Source: Medicago truncatula
Lineage: Eukaryota > Streptophyta > Magnoliopsida > Fabales > Fabaceae
Direction of reading: 5' to 3'
NCBI RefSeq assembly: GCF_003473485.1
Contig: NC_053042.1
Coordinates: forward strand, 52,477,762 to 52,541,761
DNA length: 64,000 nucleotides
The notes below the pieces were generated by a model. That model ran no database searches and was not told the DNA's origin. It saw only the letters and a program-made list of their open reading frames with translations. A program made the translations under genes and the position numbers. This document shows positions 35,110 to 48,400 of the stretch, piece by piece (the first letter of the stretch is position 1; each line of letters starts with the position of its first letter).

Positions 35110-35988
35110 CCTGGGTGCAAAATTGAAATTTTTTCTCAAATAAATTAAAAAAAGCAAAAACGAAAAAAAAAATAAAAAAATCGGTCCCGCCAAATGGCGG
35201 GAATGACAAAAAAAAATAAAAAAAAAGCTGACCAGTCACGATGTGACATGTGTCAGACCGGCAGCCCAGTTCCGCCGTTTCAGGTGGCGGGAACGCCACC
35301 AAAAGACAAAAAAAAAAAAAAAAAACAAAAGTGGGTGGGTCATTTTAAAAATTTTTTTTGAAAAGGGGGTCAGACTAGAATTTTTTTTTGAAAAGTGGGT
35401 CAGAAAAAAAAAAATTTCGCCGATCTTAGTCTTGAATACGACCAACCAAGCTATATCAATCAATTTATTATTGCAGCATTACAAAGATGACAAACTAAAA
35501 CCCTAGAACTTAGTATGTATTTTCATCCTATAAATAAACATGAAAGTAACTTCCACCATATTCACTTATTATTCTCAAATTAAATGACATAACAATCCCC
35601 GACGATATTCCTCGAATAAATAATACTTCACTACTCAAAACTCTTCACTTGGATAATGTTCTTTTCATAACCCATACACACATCATCAACTTTCTCTTTT
35701 CCTTTCCCATCCTAGAGAAACAGCAAGCATATAATCTCTTTTCTCATGATAATAAAAATTAATTTAACATGTAATGATACATATAAATCTCTGGTTACCT
35801 TATACTCATTCAATATAATTTAACATCACACCGCTCTCTATTTCTCTTTCACAACGGTGCACAAGGGATGTGAGTGTCATCCATTTTTTTTTTTCCTTTT
35901 AGGAAACTATAATTTTTATAAAATTAATTTTCTTTCTTATTTTTTTGTCTTAATCGAGAAATGCTTGAATTATCTCAAAAGAAAGAAG

Positions 35989-36638
35989 GCTTAAATATCA
36001 TTTTCGTCCCTGTAAAAAAAAAAGTTTGAAAAATATCCCTGTAAAAAAAAATTTGTTTGAAAAAGGTCCCTGACCCAACATTTTTGATGATATGGCATGG
36101 GTTTTGCCACGTGGCAGCCACGTAATTAAAATTATTTTTAAAGTTTTGAAAATTATTTTTTTTAAATTAAAAAAATATGAAAATAAATTCAAAAAAATCG
36201 AAAAAAAACAGTTAAAATTAAATTTTCGATCATTAATTTTTTTTAATTTGAAAATTATATTTTTTTCTTCATATTTTAAAAAAAAAATAAAAAAATCATT
36301 TCATTTATTTTCGAATTTTTTTTTCAGAAATTTTAGATTTTATAATTAATTTTTTTTTAAAAAAAAATTATATGATAAAAATAATTTTAATTTTTTTTCA
36401 GATTTTTTTTTTTTATATTTTAAAATTTTAAAATTATTTTTAAAAATTTAATATTATGTGGCATGCCACGTGGCATAAGTTGCACGGTTAGCAACTGCCA
36501 CGTGGCAAAAACCATGCCATAGGCCAGGGACCTTTTTCAAACAATTTTTTTTTTACAGGATGTAATTCAAAGTTTTTATTTTACAGAGACGAAATTTAAA
36601 ACTGACCCAAATTACAGGGATCAATTTCATATTTAAGC
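35989..36638. mobile_element. Inverted-repeat element, 650 bp, upstream of cyclase 2
   Basis: GCTTAAATATCATTTTCGTC at the left and the complementary ATATTTAAGC at the right bound inverted arms of about 150 bp. The arms share GGCATGGGTTTTGCCACGTG and the phrase CAGGGACC/GGTCCCTG. The centre is a very AT-rich, near-palindromic run. No convincing TSD. The right edge is only 131 bp from the cyclase-2 start codon, so it may supply promoter sequence. A relative is cut by the right end of the window. Confidence 0.7.
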
Positions 36639-36769
36639 AAAAAAGAAATATGAAGTAGGAAATTCACACTATTCTTATTTTATAATCACTACTAAATTTG
36701 TGGACAGAGTACTCATATAAGCAAACAATTATTAAAAATAAGCAAGCAAGAAAGAAAAAGAATCGAAAA

Positions 36770-39700
36770 ATGAAGTATCAAGCGGTAGTAGCATTAGCCT
36801 TGGTGGTTACAATTTCCGTGACGGCGGTTAACGGCGACGATAACCTTATCCCTCCTCGTCGGGAAGTATACGACAATGGAAAAATCTTCGATATCACTCA
36901 CAGGTATCAACCAGACATGCCAGCTTTTGAGACTAACGATGGCATCGGTCAATTCTTGTGGCTTCCAAAAAGCATGAAGAATGGTTCCATCGCTAATAAC
37001 TCTGAAATGAAGCTTCCGACTCATACTGGTACTCATGTTGATGCCCCTGGACATGTCTTCGATCATTACTTCGATGCCGGTTTTGATGTCGATTCTCTCG
37101 ACTTGCACGTCCTCAATGGTTTCATCTTCTTTTTTTTCTATTCTTTTTACTTGTGTTTTATTTGATTAGTTATTGTTATTAAGCTTTTTTCTTTGTTTAT
37201 GTGATGAATTTTGCAGGTCCTGCTCTATTAGTTGATGTTCCAAGAGATTCTAATATAACTGGTATGCGTATATTATAGCTTCTGATAATTTTTTATTTAT
37301 TTTTTTTGTTTAATTTCATATTTAGGGCATGTTTTGATTAGTTTTCGTACACATAAGCACTTGTGAGACTGTTTGGAAGAGCTTACCAGCATAGCTTATT
37401 TCTATTAGCTCTTTAGAATAGCTTATGAAAACAGTTTATAGCTTATATGAAAATAGTTTGACTTTATTTTATCTTTGGTAATAGAAATAACTTATACATA
37501 AACAATTCCTCAATCTGGACTCAAATATAAGCAGAAATACATACTTTCACACTTATTAAGGATACCAGTTAAATGCATTTCTCTTTCTTGATTTTATATA
37601 AAATAGAAAACAAATTTAGTAGCCTACCCCTAATTATGATGATCATCTTCTCACAACGTTAATAATTAATGTGGGGTGTTTTTGGAATAGTAACACTAAA
37701 CATGCATAGAATAGATAACTTTTGCATATGTTTGAGTCCAATGCATTTATGTACTTTTGTGCTTATAATTTAGTCCAGAAGTGCTTAAATATGTTATATT
37801 GTATGAGAGGATCAAATATCGTAGTCCATAGAAAACTTTCAAAGAATTTGCTTATTTTAATCAAACTTTCTCGTAGTCCCAAATTTTAGTGTCTTTTCTA
37901 CTAATAATAAAATCAATTGTTATTTTGATTTGGAAAAACTAGAGGGCTGGATTTACTACTGCTATTTTTTTTTGTTCTTAACTGTTGATCAAATGAAAAT
38001 ATGTATTTTTCTTTTCTAGCTGAAGTTATGAAGTCTTTAAATATTCCCAGAGGTGTAAAGCGTGTACTCTTCCGAACATTGAATACCGACAGGTAATGTG
38101 TACGATATCACAAGTTAACTGAACTGGCACTGTTATAGGGAGAATCAAAACATTTTGTTAGCACTAGACCAATTCAAACTACACTGCTGATAGTTACAGA
38201 TTTAATAAAATTTTAAGTAAACATCCATGAAGTGCAAGTAGTGACATCCAGGAAGTTACCAAAGACCAATTATGTGTTTCTCTCAACTACTTTTGACTCT
38301 TCTGTTTATTTCAGTTCATACTCTTATTCTTTGTACTGGTGTCAATGGTCATATTGTTCATGATAAGTAGCATATTAAAGTTGGGGTGGATGTAAAGCAA
38401 AAGAAACATTTAATTATAATTTATGGGTTTTATTGACCACTGTTCAAACAGACCTTGACAGTCCACTTATATGCTCGATAAGATCTTGATCTTTTCTTCA
38501 TAATCTTTTAATTTCGTATCTCATTTGAAGCCTAATTAGAAACTGAAGCTTGTTGAACTATTAGGCGGCTTATGTTTCAGAAGGAATTTGACTCAAGCTA
38601 TGTGGGATTCACTGTGGATGGAGCAAAATGGCTAGTGGAGAACACTGATATCAAACTTGTTGGTAGGCATAAATTGTTTTTCTATATTTCAGCTACTTTT
38701 ACCCATGACATTTATTCAGACATTTGTGACCATGTCTAGTTTTGCATTTGTAAATTGCTTCACTTTATACGTTGTTTTTCTGGACATCGACTCCGTTAGG
38801 TGCTTCATACATGTAGTGAAATATTTATTAGATGAATATAATATTTGGCTCTGTAATCAATAACAGTCGTAGCGGCCGCTATAGTGGCACCTAAGCGCTA
38901 CACAAAATCCTGATTAGTTGCACTTATGAATAGAGGCTGCAGCGGACTAATAACGGCTGTAGTTACCGCAATAGGGAATCTCTTGTAAAATCCCAAATAT
39001 GCCGTCGTTTTTTAGATGTTCTCTCTGGTTTTTGTTGGACTCTTTGGTTATTTCACTGTAAAATTCATTTGCTTCATACCGGGTTTAAAACTTCGATTCC
39101 TAGTTAAAAATATCTTCAATTTTGTGTATTAATCTATTTTTTAGCATTTTCATGTGTACTGTGGTATAAATTTCTGTACCGCTCTCCTATACTTTGACTT
39201 ATCGGCTGTACTACTACCTGCTACGCTATAGTGCTTCGGCGGTCGGCCGCCACACAGCCCTATCCACTACTGACTACAAAGATATTGGATTTTATGTGCT
39301 CTTCAATTGAATGAGTTGAATAGGCATAATTTTATTTTCTTGGCGAACATAGGCAGAATTTTTTTACTTGTGTGAATAACTACTGATCTGAAGTTGGGTT
39401 GACCTCATCTTTATGATACCTCTCTCTATTACATTATTTATTTGCAACTTGGAACATAGAGTTGCTAGTAGTTCATACAGTAAAACTGTAGAAGAGTCAT
39501 TCTAAATCTTAATAGGTGACTGGATGTATCACCATTTCATTTTTTATTGGTATTCAAGATTAAAATGGCAAGTGATGTAGTTTCATAAGATCACTCTGCA
39601 CCTTGATCTTCCCCTTTTATGACCGCGATGTACTACTTTTCTCATCTTCAATGTATGTCTCGTTGAGAGATATCACACCCCAATTTATTTCTCTTTCAAT

Positions 39701-40915
39701 TCTTTACATTTTTTTGGCTCAATTTTGTTGGCTGACATATATTTATGTGATGTCATGTAGGTATTGATTACCTATCTGTTGCTTCTTATGATTACTTGAT
39801 TCCATCTCACCTTGTGTTTTTAAAAGACAGGGTAAGAAAGAGTCTCTTATTGCTGAGAACTGACGTTTTTTGTTTTTTGTTTTACCCTTTTTGAGCTGAA
39901 ACAAATTGCATCTCAGTTCTCAAGGTCTTTAGGGTCAACATATGTTACTCCAATAAACCTGGGATTTTTATTTGTAAATCTTGCCTAGTAATTTTCACTT
40001 TTCAGTGTTGGTGTCATTTGTTTTGGTGAGTCCAATGTTCCATACGCAACTGGGAGCTTTGGTTTTCATCGGTTGTGATTTTTGTTACCATGAACATCAT
40101 AGGGATAGCTAAAAGTGATTCTCAACACAAAATTGATGTAGATGTTTTAGGTGACGTTGATTGAAATTAATTTTGCCTCAAGAGTTGATTCTAGCTCAGT
40201 TAGGATTTGTAGCTTTTGACTCCAAATGTGATTTTTACACTCAAATTTATTATTGAACTCACGTTTATGTGAATATATCCGAACATAAACCACTTAACAT
40301 TCAACTCACTTTTAACTATAGTTTATTTTACAAAATAAATACGAATAAAATCAATTTTTGTTTCCGCACAACCAAACATACACTTTGTAGATACTAGCTC
40401 TCTCTTTGTCACGCTCAACACACACTTGTACTATCATATCCAATTGTCAAAATGGTAAGTTGACAGCATACTACTTGAACTGTTTTGATAGTTGTTGAAA
40501 CTGAGATACCAGTTCATTGATGTTTTGATTGCTGCAGTCTTGATCCACATCAAATCTCAGTGCTTGGTTGATTTGGTGTCTGTTATTCTGATAAAATATT
40601 AAACTTAATAGCTTGAAAGATATTTTCGAATTTGTTGGTAAATATGTGCAATTTTAAACGAGCCTGCTAGTGATGTCTTTTGTTCCTTTGGATAATTGAA
40701 GGTTGAATGTCAAAATATGCTTATTTTGTTGCTTGAATAAGTGCCAGAATCAACATGACATGAACTAACTACTCCAAATACTTCAGGAAAGCATTCTCGT
40801 TGAAAGCCTGAAACTTGATGATATCCCACCAGGATTATATTCAGTCCATTGCTTACCTCTTCGGTTGGCTGGTGCTGAGGGATCACCAATAAGATGCATT
40901 CTAATCAAGTATTAG
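36770..40915 (+). CDS. Cyclase family (kynurenine formamidase-like) protein, copy 2
   Basis: Six exons (36770-37118, 37217-37261, 38020-38092, 38565-38662, 39761-39831, 40787-40915) join in frame to 254 codons plus stop. Exons 2-5 have exactly the same lengths and phases as copy 1 (45, 73, 98, 71 bp). Residues 1-21 ([20 protein letters not shown]) are a signal peptide. The metal site [11 protein letters not shown] is at residues 85-95 and is unchanged. [19 protein letters not shown] and [10 protein letters not shown] are clearly homologous to copy 1. Differences are mainly a shorter N-terminal region after the signal peptide (no counterpart to residues 23-41 of copy 1) and the C-terminal three residues. 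Introns 1-5 are unrelated in length, so the duplication is not recent. An upstream in-frame TTG extension is ignored because the ATG begins the signal peptide. Confidence 0.92.
37320..37560. repeat. MITE fragment in cyclase-2 intron 2
   Basis: GGGCATGTTTTGATTAG opens a stretch with AGCTTA and TAAGCT motifs in alternating orientations, like the AGCTTATA-type MITE remnants in cyclase-1 introns (about 23880-24010 and 24346-24726). No clear right end. Confidence 0.35.
38855..39285. mobile_element. Repeat element in cyclase-2 intron 4
   Basis: GTCGTAGCGGCCGCTATAGTGG at the left is partly complementary to CTATAGTGCTTCGGCGGTCGGCC at the right. GC-rich ends enclose an AT-rich interior. The phrase resembles the repeat at about 32450. 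The boundaries are approximate. Confidence 0.45.
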
Positions 40916-41659
40916 GGTATGTGTGATTTTGAGGTACACAAACTTGAGTTTCCTGTTTCCTGTTGCATTTTTATTTTTATTTTTAAATTGCTGGTCTTTA
41001 AAGGGTATGTGCTATCTGATTCTTTTCACTGAATCATTCACTTACAGAATTTGAAATTGCTGCAGGAAGCAGTGCTGTCTCAGAATCCATGGGAGGAGTG
41101 GATCATCATTGATGTATGTATGTCTAGAGCAGGAGGTAGAGAGATGAAGCAATCTATCAGCACTACTTTGAATATAGTTTTATTTTGCTTGTTGAACCAA
41201 ATAAATAGCCGCAATGGTGTCCTTATGGAGCTAGATAGTAACAATATCGCACTTTAACTTTAGTGGCAAATGTTTACCTTACACTTATTAGAAACATTAA
41301 ATATGTTGGGTCAAAAAAAAAAAATTAAATATGCATAAACACTCCAATAAGGCAATGTTTGCATTGCAATTTCCTACGGAATTTTGTAAACTCTATCTTT
41401 GCATCGAATTTCACAAAATTCTGCTGTGAACAACAATGCAAACAAACAATCCGCGTATGTTTGATTTGGTGGTGGCACCCCGCAACAATGTTGATGTGCC
41501 AAAATGTTGCTTCACAAATTCCAGTGCAGAACTGTACTGGAAACACTGGAAATTGAGCGCGAAACCAAACATATGCTCCTTCATTTTGAAAAAGATAAGA
41601 GTATGGTATATGTCAATTATTTTACCCATACTTTTATAAAAACAGCTTTAATTAATCAG
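40916..41659. other. Cyclase-2 3' region
   Basis: After the stop codon comes AT-rich DNA with a possible transcribed tail. A duplicated phrase GGAATTTTGTAAACTCTATC/TGCATCG around 41380-41440 has only weak structure. No gene is supported; the several overlapping small frames at 41325-41640 lie on both strands and reflect local composition. Confidence 0.45.
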
Positions 41660-42439
41660 GGTGGGGTTTAGCATGGGAAAGAAAAATTGTTTTCCACCAT
41701 AAGAAAGTTTTTTTTAACAGTTAGATTAAGTAAAGAACATATTATTATCATGCACTCTGAACACTAGATTACTTTTTTCTTTCCCTTTCACCATTGTCTT
41801 CAACCCACGGTTTTGGAATTTTACACTCACTTTCAATGAAGAACAACAACATGAAACCACAACAAGAACAACATGAGTGCTATCATCATAATCATCATCA
41901 ACAACATCTCAAATGACACAATAACCAATAAATCAAGAAAAAGAAAATCAAGGGTGTCCTTATTCTTACTTGTTCACCATCCTGACAACAAGTTCATGAC
42001 TGATATTTTATTTTTATTTCTACGATTATGCAATAATTAAATTCATTGTATTCAACCAATCAATGAGTAAATTTCTTATAAATTTCAGCTCATCATATCA
42101 TCACGAATTTGATATATTTCAGATTGGGAAGAAAAGGGTTGATGAAGAAAGCTATTTTTGCTTGTTAGGGATTTTGCAGTTTACTAATTTGAGTTTGCAA
42201 CACATGAAGATTGAATTTGGATTGTCCTTTAATTTTAGTTTTCTGGATTTTTTTAAGAACAACACTATGGGTTCAGTCTCATGTTGGATGAATTGCAGAT
42301 TTGCATGTTGAAGATGATGTGTGGAAAATATATGGTGTGAACAGACCATCATAAAATATGTGCTACTCCTTAATCTAACCGTTAAAAAAAACTTTCCCAT
42401 GGTGGAAAACAATTCCCCTTTCCCATGCTAAACCCCACC
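41660..42439. mobile_element. Inverted-repeat element, 780 bp, exact 8-bp TSD
   Basis: GGTGGGGTTTAGCATGGGAA at the left is complementary to TTCCCATGCTAAACCCCACC at the right, with inverted similarity over about 90 bp through TTAGATTAAG..AGAACA. TTAATCAG flanks both sides (41652-41659 and 42440-42447). The interior is not coding. It shares CATGGGAAAG and the TTAGATTAAGTGAA motif with the element at about 50885, so they are one family. An 8-bp TSD suggests hAT, but the class is uncertain. Confidence 0.85.
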
Positions 42440-42447
42440 TTAATCAG

Positions 42448-45400
42448 AATTAAAAAAATAAAATAAATAAAGGTATTGCGCAAACAACTACACGTTTGGG
42501 TCTATGGCTGGTTTGGTGCTCAGTACTACTAGTGGCAACAAAGGCTGCAGTACGTTGTCTATGATTCACATGAATCCAAGCACTTAACGGTGCCTGATTG
42601 CTTGAACAATTGTTGCTGTAATTGGTGCATGCATGTCGTTTCTTTTTGGTATGCGTTTGCATGCCTAAAGTTACGCTCTGATATCCACACCAAGCCACAC
42701 TATGTCCTTGTCAACTATGATGCATGCATTGATTGATGCTTGCACCTTATTGTTTTAAGATTCCACTATCAATGCTCCCAATATAAAGTTCAACTTAATC
42801 ATAAATCCGTTCACGCCCTCTTCATCCTTTGATCAGCGATGTCAGATCTTTTAGAGGAGGAGGGATAGCAATAATGATAGAAAAGCCTTGACCAAACAAC
42901 ATAAAGTATCAGAGAAATAAGTCCAAACAACAAAAACACCTACATCAAGATATAACTCCTTTTTGTCATCTGCATATTTTGTTGTGACCCAAAACCAAGA
43001 TAATTCTATATCACCCATAATATTCATCTACATGCATGTTTGGATACACATGGATTTTTTATGAAGTCATGTTGACACTGATTTTGTTGTAGTTCTAAAA
43101 TGCCGTGCATGTTTGGATAAGGGGTGATATTGATAAAATCACGACAAGCCACTATGATTTTAGCAAAAGCTAAACTTTATAGCTTCACAAAATCACGGTG
43201 GCTCCTTGTAATTTTTCGATCTCACCTCTCATTTAAACATGCACATAATTTTTGACTAAATCATGATTGCACTTTGTTATTGATCAAACTCATTGTCAAT
43301 CCGAAAATGTATACATGGATGAACTTAAAAGATTTAGAAAACATGTTTTTATATAAGGATCATGCTAACTTGTTTACAGACATTTTTAAAACGATAACAT
43401 GTTTGTCATTTCTAAAATGTTGGTTTGTTTAATAATCCTAAGAAACTATGGTTACTTCTTCCTTTCAAGATTAAACCTTAGATCAACATTTTAAAGACAT
43501 TTTGTTATTAGAAATGATAACCGGTTCGATGAAGGATATTGGTTTAGGCATTGCATTAGTCCAATTTCATTTTGTAAAGGACTATTTTTCTTTGGACTAA
43601 TTTGAACTCTACTTTTTTAGGGACCAAAATGGAGTAAACTATCATGTTGATCTCTTTCTTTATAAGCCGCTTTCAAACTCGTTTTCGACTTTATTAATAT
43701 TTCAAAATAGTTTGTCTTTGTTTCACACTTTTTAGTTGAATCCCTCTGTTAGTCTATGTGATCTTAAGGCCAAAAATTACTACTTTAGGAGTCAACAATC
43801 TAGGTCGAGACCACAATTGCAACAAAAATGATAATTGAGAATCCGAAAAATCGATTTTAAAATGTGGGGACTATGTTCATGAGTACAACTAAACCAATAG
43901 AGGAATTAAAAGTACAATTAAACCATTGAATATAGGGTATAATTAAAAAAAAACAAAAACTAATGTGTTAAAAATTTAAAATGACAATTATTTTTAGACA
44001 AATTTGTTATACAAATGTGATAGTTATTATAAGATAGATGGGGTATAAAATTACTTTAGAACATGGTCTCTTGGAAATCTTTTGAATGCATTGCCTTGGG
44101 TTATGGTGCATGGGCAATAGGTATACATTGTGAATTATAAATATTGAAATGAGAGCTGAAGTAATGGAAAAGTATGGCTTGTTGAAAATTGAAATCAATG
44201 CAAAACAAGTTAGTTTTAAATTTAGAGTTGTGTCAATTGGAGCAATTAAGACCTCTTATTAATTAATAGGAGATTCTGCTTAGATAACTTCATTATTGAC
44301 AAGTAAGGTCATATTCATGCTTTGAACCGAAGTAAAGGATTAATTATACAAAATGACAGAGAAAAATAAAACAAGTTGAGTACTAAATTCTAATGAACAT
44401 TCTATATTAGTAACACATTTCTGGCAGTGAAGTGGGAGTGATCTAGTACTGTTCAGGATTAACTTATCTGTTTCTAATATTTTGTTGCAGTCACTTTTGG
44501 GGTCATCATTCACCGATCATAAAATCTTGTTATTCCAAGGTGGAATGAAAAATAAAAATTGAACCAAAATCATCAAATCCTTTTACTTTCAATTTTGTGC
44601 ACTCATTTACCCATTTATTGTGATTTATATACTGACATAACGTGATGCATAAGAGCTAAAAATGTACCATGAAAAGAGTCACGGGTTCTTATACATTGTT
44701 TTGATGATATCTGCCATGTGATACGACCAGCAGACGATTTTATGAAGTGACAAGCTTTAAGCTCCAATTTCTTGGACCAATATCTGAATCACATTCTTCT
44801 TTTCTGAACATATAAATAACTGCTATTCATGATTACATTGATTGGATTTTTTTAGAACATTCAAGACTTAAATGATGAGTAAACCAGTTTTTTTTGCTAG
44901 ACATGCTAAAGTAAAGTCCATATGCATGCACAAAATATTAGGTTAGTTATATGTCAATTTGCTCTTTGCCTTATACTATACCAACCAGCAAGAACTACTT
45001 CAGTATAAGCATATATAGTTGGATTGATGTTGCGTTTGATAAAATTACAATGTGTCATTGTGATTTTAACAAAAACTACAGAATTTTAATAAAATTATGG
45101 TACTGACGTGATTTCAAACATGTTTTAAATGATGAAGAAGATTATATTGAGATGTATCGACAATTCAATTTATAAAATTATAAGTCTAAGTCGATTTAAG
45201 CATGCAATTAATAAAATTTAAATTGGATTCCTAAAATTAAAATTTCTCATTTGCATCTGTCTTTTTGAGTTGGTCAAATTTAAGAACTATTTCATCAAAA
45301 TTATTTTATAAGTTTGTTAATTTAAATGACATGACATATGCAATTACAAAAACTATTTGGTGAGTATGACTCATATATAGTTATTAATAAGCGAAAATGA

Positions 45401-48400
45401 TTAACCGAGCGAAACATAAGATTTAAATAAGTAGGTATGAGGGTGATATTGAAGTTGTATTGACATATCAAGTAATTAACCCATGTTTATGAGTTAATCG
45501 ATGTATATATGTATGGACACCTTCTTCTTATAAGTTCATTTTTTAAGAGGGAATCTAAGCTCCTGTAACACGACTTTAAATTAGGGTATGTTTGACAAGT
45601 AAAATAAACTACTTTGTAGAACTAGTAACTTATAAACTACTTTATACGTGTATATGTGACTAATAAAAAATGCCTATTTGGTAAAGGACATTTTCTTAAT
45701 ATAGCCTATATCTTATCTTATTTTTATAAACTTATGAAGCACCATTTTTCGATAAACTGGTAACTTATAACTTACTTACTTCATCTCGTTCTCTTTGCAA
45801 TATTTATATGTCTCAAATTACTACTCTGATTAGAATACTAATGTAATATTTACAAAAATAATTCAATAATATACTCTTATTCGTTGTAGTATTATATTTT
45901 CTCTCAAGTTTTACCATTGTTTAAATATCAATGAAACCATTTAATCCATATTTATAGGTTATTTTAACCACTAATTCGGTCAAAGTCAAACAATATAAAT
46001 TTATTCTGTTAATGTATCCATTATTGTTGGATTTCAAGTGTGAGTGATTAAAGTCTCACACTTACTAAAAATAGAGAAAACATTGGATATATAAGACAGA
46101 AAAACTTATATATCTATTGTTTTAATGTTTTGGGTGGATATGTTGTGTGTAAGTCATTTGGTGGTTGTGGATGTTTAGTCCATTGCCGATTTCGACGCTC
46201 TCCAAACTTCCTAACAAGTGCTATCACATAGGAAAACGGCATCTGATGTGGATCAAACCAGTGATATGGGTGAGTCATGGATATTTAGCCCATTGTCACT
46301 TTCGACGCTCTTCAATAAATTTTTATCGATTAATATAATATATACTACTTATCAACTAGCGCTATTTTTAACATGATTAATTCAATCGATAGATAAACAT
46401 GGTCAGTTGAGTTTTGAGACCCGAAGATGAACAACATTGCACGGTACTAATACTATAGTATACACAAAACAAGATGAATTGGTTGGTTATCTGTGCAACT
46501 TACTGTAGTAGCATTTATGATTTATTGTTTTCTTCATTTGTCCGAATAGAAACAACCTTATGTCTAGTTACTAACTACCGTAGAATTTGACTTTTCACGA
46601 TATGCGTACATAACACAACACAACATAAACACATGCATTCTTTTGTTTCATTTATTTGTTCATGTTCTATGCTTGTTTGTCGCTTTGTACACCCCAAACA
46701 GGAACTTAAGGTGATAATTACAAATAAGGTGATTTTTAGGATGATTGTGATTTATTCCTCAACTATTGAGAGTGTTTTACTAAAATTTAAGATCCTTTGA
46801 AAATCCATTTATGATCATATTACTATAGCTAGGGTCACTCTTACTCTTACCTGTCAAAAGATACCCAAATCTTTGTCTGATAAGCCTTGCAGCATGGCAG
46901 CTAAGTTTCACAGACTTGGGACACAACAAAATACTATGCTTTAATGCTAACCCTTTAATACATCAAAACTATCATATCATATATATCAAAAAGAAAAAAT
47001 CAAAAACTTCACTTGTCCCTTTCTTCTGACTTGGTAAAAGGATACTATAGACACCTCCAAAGGGACCTTGCTTGCTTAACAATAAATTTTTCCCTGTTAT
47101 AAGAGAGGGAAGGTGATTTAATCAGTGGGTGTTTGGTTTCCCTTAGGATATAATAAATAGTAATTTCAAAAACATAAAATTAATTTTTAATACATTTGAG
47201 TGGCATTTTTTTCAAAATGAATTTGTCTTTAGATTTGATTCGAAAATAAAGTTAAAATTTGTAGTATTTGACTTGACACGTAGTATTTACTTTACAATTT
47301 ATAGTATAACTCATTTTTATTCCAATTAAAAATAATATTTGTACAATCATTTTACGATAATTTTTTAGATAACTCTCTCTTTCATACTCTTATATTTTTA
47401 CTCTTTCTCTATTGTTTTTGTCCCAAAAGAAGAGAGAAGAAAAAAGTTGTATTAAAAGTTATCTTAAAATAGTTGTATAAATTTCATTTCCCTATTCAAA
47501 TATATTGATTGAAGCATAAGTTTTAACTAAAATGAAATGGTCATGTTAATATATACTCTAAAAGCATCCACAATAGTAGTAAACTAAAAATAGTTCTTAA
47601 ATAAATATCACATGTACACGTTATTTATCTATAATTTTTAATAAAAGTATATATTTATTAATGACTCAAATGGTAGTAAAGTAAAAATAGTGCTGAAATA
47701 TGTCTACTAAGATGTATTTTAATATATGTATTTAGAAAATAAATAAAAAGAAATTGAAAAGAGCAAAAATCACATGAATTTGAGATAATGTGACCAACTT
47801 TTATCTACTTTTTTTATTTTAATCGTAGAATCTGTTAGTTGCCGAAAAGAGACAAGATCTTTGTATAGTTACCGATAACTAATAGGTATCTATTTTTTCA
47901 TCCTCCAATAAGCATACAATTATTTTATGGCCGGTAGATATTATTAGAGAAATGATATTTCAACATCATTGAACAACTTTTGAAAAACCCTATCTCATAT
48001 ATTCGTATTATGATTTTATTCTTTCTTTTTCTTTTTCCCTTCCTATTATTTTTTAACTATAATAAAAAAAAAACATAAATAGTTGCTACTCATGTTATTA
48101 ACGGCATAGAGCATCAATAAATTGAGTTAAGTGCTTGCTTTGATTTGAAGTTAGTACCGTAGTAATATTTAAACCTCATGTTTAACTAGTAGGATGGCTT
48201 AAGTTCATGGTGCCTTGATAGGACACCAATACCCCACCAAATACACGTAATGTCTTATATAGAAAAGAAAACGCTTATAAGCGAGAAAGAGTAGGACAAA
48301 TGTGGCATTGAATACCAAAACAAAAAGGTAGAAGTAGTGATGGGTTTAAGTGGTCCAATTATATGCAAACAGTCGTACAATAAACAACACAAGATAATAA

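Larger units (their letters stand above)
33896..35418. mobile_element. Foldback Mutator-like element, 1,523 bp, exact 9-bp TSD
   Basis: The ends GAATTTTTTTTTTTCTGACC and their inverted copy at the right bound the element. GCCGATCTT lies on both sides (33887-33895 and 35419-35427). The two halves are inverted copies over most of their length (about 700 bp each), with AT runs at the centre. Each arm carries CCCGCCACCTGAAACGGC-type GC-rich text, a tRNA-like module and TCGGATAATTTATCGG palindromes. No transposase is encoded. The 9-bp duplication places it with Mutator-like non-autonomous elements. It is a relative of the inner part of 20010-22540. Confidence 0.88.

Noticed and set aside
35056..35125. 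A genuine tRNA gene
   Set aside because: Both Pol III boxes are present, but I could not pair an acceptor stem or an anticodon arm, and the module is embedded in a transposon arm and repeated in inverted form.
34058..35506. Several frames of 60-99 codons in the foldback element
   Set aside because: They are produced by the T-runs and A-runs of the two arms, appear in inverted pairs on both strands and carry no domain.
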